Assembly (NCBI RefSeq): GCF_003290025.1
Contig: NZ_QNHG01000003.1
Coordinates: forward strand, 56,761-120,760
DNA: 64,000 bases
Reading direction: 5' to 3'
From: Pseudogemmobacter bohemicus
GTDB lineage: Bacteria; Pseudomonadota; Alphaproteobacteria; Rhodobacterales; Rhodobacteraceae
The position numbers and the translations under genes are program-made. Of the stretch, positions 17,924 through 25,179 are shown piece by piece. The notes under the pieces were generated by a model, which saw only the letters and a program-made list of their open reading frames with translations, did not search any database and had not been told where the DNA came from. Within the stretch, counting starts at the first letter, position 1. Every line of letters begins with the position of its first letter.

Positions 17924-18178
17924 ATGTCCCGCACCACGACCATGACCGTCCGCGTCGGCGGAGCCCTCAGCGATTTCGTCGCCGCCAACGTTGGCGACGA
18001 AGGCTCCTATGAGAACGTCAGCGAGTATATCCGCGATCTGATCCGGCGCGACAAGGAACGGGCGGAAGGCGAGGCTTTCGACCGTCTGAAGGCCGAACTG
18101 AACCATGCCTTCGCTGCACCCGAGGACAGCTATCAGCCCCTGACCGCCGCCGAAGTCATCGCTCGCAACCGGACCTGA
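17924..18178 (+). CDS. parD: ParD-type antitoxin
   Basis: An 84-residue protein. MTVRVGGALSDFVAANV, then ENVSEYIRDLIRRDKER, is the ribbon-helix-helix domain of ParD (CC2985 type). A GGAGG site 7 bases upstream decides the start at 17924. The toxin gene follows 4 bases later. It neutralises ParE and represses the pair. Confidence 0.88.
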   Translation: MSRTTTMTVRVGGALSDFVAANVGDEGSYENVSEYIRDLIRRDKERAEGEAFDRLKAELNHAFAAPEDSYQPLTAAEVIARNRT

Positions 18179-18182
18179 CCGG

Positions 18183-18494
18183 ATGGCCGGGGTCCGAATA
18201 CAGACAGGCGCGTCACTGCGATTGGACGATATCTACCGCTATACGCGGGATCGCTGGGGCTCCGAGCAGGCTGATCGCTACATCACCGGACTCTTCGCCG
18301 CCTTCGACAGGATCGCCTCGCACGGCGTCGCCTCGAAGCCTGTTCCGGCCGAGTTCGGCGTCGATGGTTTCTTCTTTCGATACGAGCACCACTTCGTCTA
18401 TTGGCGGAAACTGTCCAATGGCGACATCGGCATCGTGACGATCCTGCATGAACGGATGCACCAGATGGACCGCTTCCGTGAGGATTTCGCCTGA
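18183..18494 (+). CDS. parE: ParE/RelE-family toxin
   Basis: A 103-residue toxin. LRLDDIYRYTRDRWGSEQADRYI, then RIASHG and FFRYEHHFVYWR, then IVTILHERM, form the ParE fold. ParE toxins usually poison DNA gyrase. It lies directly downstream of the antitoxin and near recombinase genes, a typical position for an element-stabilising pair. Confidence 0.85.
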   Translation: MAGVRIQTGASLRLDDIYRYTRDRWGSEQADRYITGLFAAFDRIASHGVASKPVPAEFGVDGFFFRYEHHFVYWRKLSNGDIGIVTILHERMHQMDRFREDFA

Positions 18495-18835
18495 TATCTA
18501 AGTGAGATCATGGTGTTGCCTGATGTGAAGTTAACAACCGCCATGCAGGTATGGTCAATCACCGCCAGAGAAGGTTGGACCGGAGTCCGTTCTCTCCGCC
18601 ATAAATAAAATTTAATACATTGAAATTATTTAATTATTTGACAATTTTTTACTCAAGTTCCCACTTTCGTTCCCACAGTGATGCGCGGAGTAGGAGCGCC
18701 CTAGCGGGAATGAATGGGAATCTTCGGCACACCGCCAAGGTGTGAGGTGCCCGTTGATAGCTGACAACGAAGTTTGCAGGGCATGACACTCAAGGTTGCA
18801 GCAGAGAACCTGCGTGTTAGAGGGCCGAGACGTCC
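18495..18835. other. AT-rich gap with tRNA-Ser-like 3' end and a phage-end repeat
   Basis: Bases 18583-18602 (GAGTCCGTTCTCTCCGCCAT) resemble the 3' end of a tRNA-Ser without the rest of the tRNA, so they may be a relic attachment site. An AT-rich stretch and two GTTCCCAC repeats (about 18658 and 18670) follow. Bases 18752-18801 share about 50 bases with the inside of the Mu-like element end at 44771. No gene is visible. Confidence 0.4.
18752..18801 (+). repeat. Second copy of the Mu-like end repeat
   Basis: The segment runs through GACAACGAAGTTTGCAGGGC and GGTTGCAGCAG. It matches 44771-44820 in the same orientation with about seven differences. The other copy is just inside the terminal inverted repeat of the 2.9-kb element. 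This copy has no recognisable 42-bp terminus beside it and is probably a decayed element end. Confidence 0.6.
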
Positions 18836-19081
18836 TCATCCATCTTCATCGAAAGGCTTAGCGCCGAGCGGCAGGATCGGTGGCTCTGCCCCAAACAGCT
18901 CGTATGGGTCAACCTGCGTCCTGGAGAGGTGATAAGCCAATGTATTAGCCGCAAGTTCACCGATTCGCGCTGCGACGTCCTCTCCCTCGGCAAAGGTTAT
19001 GTTGGCAACGAGGAAAGCGGCGATATTCTGGACAGCGCGACCTTCGATAAACCGGCGGAATTCCCGTTCTCTGATATTAGG
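18836..19081 (-). pseudogene. C-terminal fragment of an unknown protein
   Basis: About 80 codons read IREREFRRFIEGRAVQNI, then VAARIGELAANTLAYHL, and end PLGAKPFDEDG. The upstream part is lost where the oppositely oriented traG fragment begins. The composition is protein-like, but I cannot name the family. Confidence 0.35.
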
Positions 19082-19402
19082 TTGCGCCGCGAGCTGATGC
19101 AACTCGCCCGCGACGGAGCGGTGCGGATCGCAGATGTGCTGGTCGATCCCGAAGGCTCGCTCGAAAAGCGCAACCATTGGGAAAAGACCTCCCATTCGCT
19201 GCTGGTCGGCGCGATCCTGCATGTCCTTTACGCCGAGAAGGACAAGACCCTCGCCGGGGTCGCGGCTTTCCTCTCCGATCCGCGTCGCACCATCGAAGCG
19301 ACGCTGGATGCCATGATGGGAACGCGCCGTCTCGGCGAGGCCGGGCCGCATCCGGTTGTTGCCTCGAGGGCGCGGGAACTTCTGAACAAATCCGACACTG
19401 AC
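19082..19402 (+). pseudogene. traG: Fragment of conjugal transfer coupling protein TraG
   Basis: About 107 codons match the middle of TraG/VirD4 coupling ATPases. They read RIADVLVDPEGSLEKRNHW, then EKTSHSLLVGAILHVLYAE, then TLAGVAAFLSDPRRTIEATL, then GPHPVVASRARELLNKSD. The Walker boxes and both ends are missing. It is a relic of a conjugative element, cut off 95 bases before the end of dnaE2. Confidence 0.8.
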
Positions 19403-19497
19403 CCGCCCAATGGACTTCCCGGACCGTCGGGAAATGTTCGTCGGGGATCCGGCGAAAAAGCCACCCTGGCCGAGGAAGCCGAAGGGCTGATCGCCCC

Positions 19498-22400
19498 TCA
19501 GTGGAAATCCCGGCTTGGGAACAGCCTTTTCGCCTGTTCGCGCGGGTGCTGCGCGGTGGGGCGGATGCTGCCGCCAACCGGGCGCCTGCCCTCGTCAGCG
19601 CGGCCATCGTTGCTGCCGTTGGCGACCGGACGGCCCAGTGTGGTCAGCAGGTGCGACAGATCCTCAATCCGTTCCGCGATCAGATGCACGACCGGGCCGT
19701 CACGTTCGATCCGGCCTGTCACCCGGAGCAGTCGCCCGGCGATCACCGCCTTGCGGAAGATACCATAAATCTTCTTCCAGACCACGATATTGGCGGTGCC
19801 GGTCTCGTCCTCCAGCGTCAGGAAGACCACGCCCGAGGCGGTGCCGGGGCGCTGGCGGGTGATGACAAGGCCGGTGACGGTGATGCGGCCTTTGGCCTGT
19901 GATAACCGGCCATGAGCCAGGCTTTCCGGCAGACGGGGGCGCAACAGCTCCAACGGATGGGCGCGCAAAGACAGGCGCAGTGAGAGGTAATCCTCGATGA
20001 TCTGTTCGCCCAAGGTCATCTGTTGCAGGGAAACCTGCGCTTCCGCACCGCCTTCACCATCGGTGCCAAAGAGCGGCAATGGCAGCGGCGCGCGCAGGGC
20101 TTTGGCGGCCCAGAGCGCGTCACGCCGGACCAGGCCAAGGGCGGCGAAAGCATCGGCTTCGGCCAGCCGCTCCAGCACCGACGGATGCACCCCGGCGCGG
20201 CGCCAGAGGCTTTCGACATCGGGATAGCCATTGCCGCGCGCGAGCCTGATCCATTCGGCATCCTCTTCGCGCATGCCTTTGATCTGGCAAAACCCCAGCC
20301 GCAGGGCAAGCTGGCCATCGGCACGCGGTTCCAGCGTGCAGTCCCAGACGGAGGCATTGACCGAAACGGGGCGCACCTCAACCCCATGGTCCCGCGCATC
20401 GCGGACCAGCTGGGCGGGCGCGTAGAAACCCATCGGCTGGCTGTTCAGCAAGGCGCAGGTGAAGACGGCCGGATGATGGCATTTCAGCCAGGCCGAGATA
20501 TAGACAAGCCGGGCAAAGCTGGCGGCGTGGGATTCCGGGAAGCCGTAGGAGCCAAAGCCTTCGATCTGCGCAAAGCAACGTTCGGCGAAACCGGCATCAT
20601 AGCCACGTTCCAGCATGCCGCCGATAAACCGGTCGCGAAATCCGCCGATGGTGCCCATGCGTTTGAATGTGGCCAGAGACCGGCGCAACCGGTCGGCCTC
20701 GGCAGCGGTAAAGCCCGCCGCCACCACGGCAATCTGCATCGCCTGTTCCTGGAACAGCGGCACACCATAGGTGCGCTTCAACACCTCCATCATCGCAGGG
20801 CCAAGGTCTTCGACAGGCTCCAGCTTCATGCGGCGGCGGATGAACGGGTTGACCATGCCGCCCTGGATCGGACCGGGGCGGACGATGGCCACCTCGCATA
20901 CCAGATCATAGGAATTGCGCGGCAGCATCTTCGGCAGAAAATTCATCTGCGCCCGGCTTTCGACCTGAAACACCCCGATGGCATCGGCGCGGCACAGCAT
21001 GTCATAGACCTGAGAGCGCTGGACATCCTCGGGGGTTTGCGGCTGGCCATCCGTCGCGGCATCAGGGTGCAGGCTGGCCAGATCCATGCGGATCGCGCGA
21101 TGCTCGTTCAACAGGCCAAAGGCCTTGCGGATACAGGTCAGCATCCCCAGCCCCAGCACATCCACCTTCAGGAGCCCAAGCGCGTCGATGTCATCCTTGT
21201 CCCATTCGATGACGGTGCGGTCCTCCATCGCGGCATTCTCGATCGGGCACAGCTCATCCAGTCTTCCATGCGTGATGACAAAGCCGCCGACATGCTGGCT
21301 CAGGTGGCGGGGAAAGCCGATGATCTCACCGATCAGCTTCAGGGTCAGCCGGATACGGTGATCTGCCGGATCCAGCCCCGCATCGCGCAGCCGATCCTCA
21401 CCGGGGGCAGAGGAGGACCAGCCCCAGATTTGCCCCGCCAGCCGGGCGACGACATCCTGCGACAGACCCATGACCTTGCCGACCTCACGGATTGCGGCGC
21501 GTGCGCGGAAGTGGATCACCACCGCCGTAAGCCCCGCGCGTTCCCGGGTGTAGCGTTTGTAGATCCACTGGATCACCTCTTCACGGCGCTCATGCTCGAA
21601 ATCGACGTCAATGTCCGGCGGTTCGCCACGTTCCTTCGAGATGAACCGTTCAAAGATCAGGGTGATGCTCTCGGGGGACACTTCGGTGATGCCCAGCAGG
21701 TAGCAGACCACGGAATTCGCGGCTGATCCGCGGCCCTGGCACAGGATGCCTTCTGACCGCGCAAACTTCACGATGTCATGCACAGTCAGGAAATAGGAGG
21801 CGTATTCGACCTCGGCAATCAGGGTCAGTTCCTTCCCAACCCGGGCGATGATCTGCGACGGCGCCCCCTTTGGGTAGCGCCATTGCAGGCCGGCGCGGGT
21901 CAACCGCTCCAGCCGGGTCTGCGCGGGTTCGCCGTCCAGCGCCTCGTCGGGATACTGATATTTCAGATCATCAAGCCGGAAGGTGCAGCGGTCGGCGATT
22001 TCCACCGTGCGGCGGATCGCGGCGGGATAGCGATGGTAGAGCCACGCCTGCTCAGCCCCGGATTTGAGGCGATGCTCGCCATTGGTCAGGCGGTGATGAC
22101 CAATATTGTCGATGGTCAGGCCGAGCCGCAGGCAGGTCAGCACATCAGCCAGCGGGCGACGGGCGGCGCGGTGCATCAGCACATCACCCACCGCGACCAT
22201 ATCGATACCGGTGTTCCGGGCGAGTTGGTCCAGCCGGTCGAACCGGGCCTGGTCGCGTCCATCATAGGCCGGGGCCGCACCCAGAAAGCACTGGCCGGGG
22301 AAAGTGTGGGCGAGCCGCTGAATATCCGTGCTGATGGCCGGGGTTTGTGCCGCCTTCCGCGCCATCAGATCAGGTGGCAGGGCGATCAGCACCATACCTT

Positions 22401-22911
22401 TGCCCCATTCCTCCAGATCTGCACGGGTCAGGTGGCAGTCCCCCTTGGTCGCCCGACGTTTACCCAGTGACAGAAGTCGGGTCAGCCGCGACCAGGCGGT
22501 GATATCGGTCGGTAATGCCAGCCATTCGACCGGGCTGTCGGTCAGCGCCAGCCGGGCGCCGGGCATCAGCCTGGGAAGCTGCATACCAGGCATCGTCGGG
22601 GCGCCGGGCGCCTCAGTAAAATGCGGCACGGTCTGGCGACTGGAGTGGTCGGTGACTTTCTGAGACCGGATCTCGGGCCGCTCCTGCGCCGCCGGACTGT
22701 TGGCAGCTGCCTCATCCCGCAGGCGGGCGAGTTCCTTCAGGGCCGAAAACGCCCGCACCACGCCTGCCACCGAGTTGCGGTCGGTGATGGCGATGGCCGT
22801 CAGTCCCAGCTCCGCAGCGCGGGTGACCAGTTCCTCCGGGTGTGAAGCCCCGCGCAGAAAGGTGAAGTTAGAGGTCACGCACAGTTCGGCATAGGGCACG
22901 GGGGTCGTCAT
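19498..22911 (-). CDS. dnaE2: Error-prone DNA polymerase III alpha subunit DnaE2
   Basis: A 1137-residue translesion polymerase. The N-terminal PHP domain begins AELCVTSNFTFLRGASHPEEL. The polymerase core has GRGSAANSVVCYLLGIT and PPDIDVDFEHERREEVI with the catalytic Asp pair. An OB-fold near the C-terminus includes VVFLTLEDETGTANIVVW. The end HPREQAKRLFPSRDFH is the usual DnaE2 terminus. The start at 22911 (MTTPVPYAEL) overlaps the imuB stop by 4 bases. It acts with ImuA and ImuB in SOS mutagenesis. Confidence 0.95.
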   Translation of the reverse strand: MTTPVPYAELCVTSNFTFLRGASHPEELVTRAAELGLTAIAITDRNSVAGVVRAFSALKELARLRDEAAANSPAAQERPEIRSQKVTDHSSRQTVPHFTEAPGAPTMPGMQLPRLMPGARLALTDSPVEWLALPTDITAWSRLTRLLSLGKRRATKGDCHLTRADLEEWGKGMVLIALPPDLMARKAAQTPAISTDIQRLAHTFPGQCFLGAAPAYDGRDQARFDRLDQLARNTGIDMVAVGDVLMHRAARRPLADVLTCLRLGLTIDNIGHHRLTNGEHRLKSGAEQAWLYHRYPAAIRRTVEIADRCTFRLDDLKYQYPDEALDGEPAQTRLERLTRAGLQWRYPKGAPSQIIARVGKELTLIAEVEYASYFLTVHDIVKFARSEGILCQGRGSAANSVVCYLLGITEVSPESITLIFERFISKERGEPPDIDVDFEHERREEVIQWIYKRYTRERAGLTAVVIHFRARAAIREVGKVMGLSQDVVARLAGQIWGWSSSAPGEDRLRDAGLDPADHRIRLTLKLIGEIIGFPRHLSQHVGGFVITHGRLDELCPIENAAMEDRTVIEWDKDDIDALGLLKVDVLGLGMLTCIRKAFGLLNEHRAIRMDLASLHPDAATDGQPQTPEDVQRSQVYDMLCRADAIGVFQVESRAQMNFLPKMLPRNSYDLVCEVAIVRPGPIQGGMVNPFIRRRMKLEPVEDLGPAMMEVLKRTYGVPLFQEQAMQIAVVAAGFTAAEADRLRRSLATFKRMGTIGGFRDRFIGGMLERGYDAGFAERCFAQIEGFGSYGFPESHAASFARLVYISAWLKCHHPAVFTCALLNSQPMGFYAPAQLVRDARDHGVEVRPVSVNASVWDCTLEPRADGQLALRLGFCQIKGMREEDAEWIRLARGNGYPDVESLWRRAGVHPSVLERLAEADAFAALGLVRRDALWAAKALRAPLPLPLFGTDGEGGAEAQVSLQQMTLGEQIIEDYLSLRLSLRAHPLELLRPRLPESLAHGRLSQAKGRITVTGLVITRQRPGTASGVVFLTLEDETGTANIVVWKKIYGIFRKAVIAGRLLRVTGRIERDGPVVHLIAERIEDLSHLLTTLGRPVANGSNDGRADEGRRPVGGSIRPTAQHPREQAKRLFPSRDFH

Positions 22912-24416
22912 GCGAATTCTCCCTGCGCATACCAGTTTTGCGCCCCTGAGGGCGCGGGCCTGGCAAAAGCCTGCGGCGTGTGGAACAGCCAGAAGCGCGG
23001 CCCTTCGCGCGTCTCGATCCGCCAATAGTCGCGCAGGCCTGACCGCCAGGCGGGGTCGTCAAACCACCATTCCCGGGCGATCCGCTCCGGCCCGGTGGCG
23101 CGCAACGTGGAAAAGCGCATCCTGCGCCAGGTGAAGCTGACCGGCGGTCGCCCCGACCTGCCACCGGAGACCGTGATCGCCTCGGGAGGAAACAGCGTGA
23201 TCGGCCGTTCGGGGTCAGTGCGTGGAAACGCCTCTGCAGGTTCGGAACAGGAAGCGGGCGCCAGCAGAAAGCTGCGCTCGGGGATTTTGCTCCCGGCGGG
23301 CAGGAAGCGCAGCACGCGGTCAAAACCGATGCGATTGCCAAGACGTGAGATCAGATCCGCCAGCGCATCTTCATGTGGGACCGTAGGGTCGCGACCGATC
23401 TGTTCGGGTGCGAGCGGCTCAGCGATGGGCACGCTGAGCCGCAGGGCGTCGATGCCAAAGCCCGCATCAATCTCATCGACTCCCTTCCGAAACAATGCCT
23501 CGATCCGGTTCGGGTCGCGCATCGGCCGCGCCAGCCCGATCTCGACCCGGACCGATCCGCGATCGACCCTGCGTAATTCCAGCCGCACCCGCCGCGCGCC
23601 CATGTGGTGCAGGGCAAGTGTGTCGCAGAGCCGGTCCAGCAGCCGCCGCAGCCCGGCCATGACATCAGTCTGCAATCCGATCGGCTCGGGCAGCGTCATC
23701 CTCACCCCGAAATGCGGGGCCTCGGGTGTGGCGGCAACGGGTTCGGCCTGCACGCCAAGCGCCTGATCCAGACGCAGCAGCAGGCCGGGACCAAAGCGGC
23801 GGGACAGCGGGGCTCGGGGCAGTGGCAGAATATCCCGGATCTGGTTCAGCCCCAGTCGGGAGAGGGCTCCGGTGGTGTCAGGATCGACACGCAGGGCTGT
23901 GATCGGCAGGCGGCCAATCCCCTCGGCCAGGAGCCCGTCCGGAATCACCCCACCCCCGTTGCGAGCCAGGGCATAGGCTGCACCCCGGGTGCCGGCGATG
24001 GCGCTGACGCCGGTGATCCCGGCGCGGTCCAGCCGCGATTGCAGGTCGGCGCGAAGATCCTCCTCGCCCCCGAACAGATGCGCGACACCGCTGATATCCG
24101 CGATCAGCCCGTCAGAGCCATCGGTCACTACCATCAGTGCATAGCGCGATGCCCAACGCCGGAGTGCTGCCAGCGCCGCCGCCTTCCGCACCAAATCAGC
24201 GGCCCGGGTCTCAAGTGAGGGACAGATAGCCCGCGCATCGGCCAGAGGCATACCGCGATGCAACCCCTGCCGTTCGGCTGCCAGGTTCAGACAATGCAGA
24301 TGATCGGCGTTCGACGCCCGCAGCGTCAGCGCGAAAGGCCCGTCAACCGGGCGGATCCGCAGGCTGGCCTCGCTCGCCAGTCGCGGACACCATATCGAAA
24401 GCAGCCGACGCGCCAT
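22908..24416 (-). CDS. imuB: ImuB, Y-family polymerase-like mutasome subunit
   Basis: A 502-residue protein of the ImuB family. The start MARRLLSIWCPRLASE is typical. It continues with the Y-family layout (GLHRGMPLADARAICP, then DGLIADISGVAHLFGG, then ITGVSAIAGTRGAAYALAR). ImuB normally lacks polymerase catalysis and bridges the beta clamp and DnaE2. The start overlaps the end of imuA by 74 bases and its end overlaps dnaE2 by 4, so the three genes are one transcript. Confidence 0.92.
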   Translation of the reverse strand: MARRLLSIWCPRLASEASLRIRPVDGPFALTLRASNADHLHCLNLAAERQGLHRGMPLADARAICPSLETRAADLVRKAAALAALRRWASRYALMVVTDGSDGLIADISGVAHLFGGEEDLRADLQSRLDRAGITGVSAIAGTRGAAYALARNGGGVIPDGLLAEGIGRLPITALRVDPDTTGALSRLGLNQIRDILPLPRAPLSRRFGPGLLLRLDQALGVQAEPVAATPEAPHFGVRMTLPEPIGLQTDVMAGLRRLLDRLCDTLALHHMGARRVRLELRRVDRGSVRVEIGLARPMRDPNRIEALFRKGVDEIDAGFGIDALRLSVPIAEPLAPEQIGRDPTVPHEDALADLISRLGNRIGFDRVLRFLPAGSKIPERSFLLAPASCSEPAEAFPRTDPERPITLFPPEAITVSGGRSGRPPVSFTWRRMRFSTLRATGPERIAREWWFDDPAWRSGLRDYWRIETREGPRFWLFHTPQAFARPAPSGAQNWYAQGEFA

Positions 24417-24951
24417 TCCAACTCACAACCCAACGTCTAATTGTTCCATTTTTGTTCTTAATAAGAGACCAGTCGTGCAGAGTCGAGTCCGGCGCCGAGG
24501 CCGCCTGCGCCTCGCACAACCAGCGGGTCTCGGCGGCATTGCTGCCTTGTCCGTCTCGCACCAGCACAAGGCCTGTAGTCTGCCCTGCCTCCGCCGCCAG
24601 CTGCAACCGGCGGCCTGCGGTCAGCGACAGCGGCTTCTCCGGCTCGGCTATGACCAGAGCGATGGGCGCGGCGCGTAAGGCTTCCTCCAGCGACCAGAGC
24701 AGATCTGTCTCGCCCCTGGGGCGCAGCAGCATCAGCCGCGCAGGTAAATCCTGGGGCAGACCCCCAGGCAGCAACAACTGCTGCGCATGATCGGGGAAGA
24801 CCCACACCACCTGCCCCGGATGCCGAGCGGCCTGAAACAAGGCAAAGGCCCGCCGCCCCTTGCCCTGCGCCTCATGCACACGCCCTCCTGCCAGCGCCAG
24901 TGTGTCGGCAGACGTGGTCGGGCGCAGCGCAGTATGGGGCAGGTCTCGCAT
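24343..24951 (-). CDS. imuA: ImuA, RecA-like mutasome accessory protein
   Basis: A 202-residue protein. It includes GRRAFALFQAARHPGQVVWVFP, then LLLRP-like RLMLLRPRGETDLLWSLEEALR, then a RWVVSWNGA end, as in the SOS-linked RecA-like ImuA proteins. The start at 24951 (MRDLPHTALRP) is preferred because the SOS box at 24987-25001 lies just upstream; a longer frame would run through that box. The last 74 bases overlap imuB, which is unusually long. Induction by DNA damage through LexA is expected. Confidence 0.85.
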   Translation of the reverse strand: MRDLPHTALRPTTSADTLALAGGRVHEAQGKGRRAFALFQAARHPGQVVWVFPDHAQQLLLPGGLPQDLPARLMLLRPRGETDLLWSLEEALRAAPIALVIAEPEKPLSLTAGRRLQLAAEAGQTTGLVLVRDGQGSNAAETRWLCEAQAASAPDSTLHDWSLIKNKNGTIRRWVVSWNGASAAFDMVSATGERGQPADPPG

Positions 24952-24986
24952 TGGATGGGGTCCGGGAATCAGGTCGACACTGGCAA

Positions 24987-25001
24987 GAACATTAGGAGAA
25001 C
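24987..25001 (-). promoter_or_regulatory. LexA binding site (alphaproteobacterial SOS box)
   Basis: GAAC-ATTAGGA-GAAC is a perfect match to the alphaproteobacterial consensus GAAC-N7-GAAC (GTTC-N7-GTTC on the other strand). It lies 36 bases upstream of the chosen imuA start and is the expected operator of imuA-imuB-dnaE2. Confidence 0.9.
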
Positions 25002-25179
25002 TTGTAAAAATTGGATAGCCATGCCTCACTGAAGGAAAGTCCAACAGAATAAAGGCGTTACATTATTCACAACTGACAATCACATTTCTATTTCCCACCA
25101 CCCCTCGCAATCGTGCATGGGGCGGTGGAGAATTCAGAGCTTTGGAGCCTCCGTCGACCCCGCAGACTGTTTCAGCCAA

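Noticed and set aside
20023-21726. 567-codon plus-strand open frame
   Set aside because: Antisense shadow of dnaE2 in GC-rich DNA.
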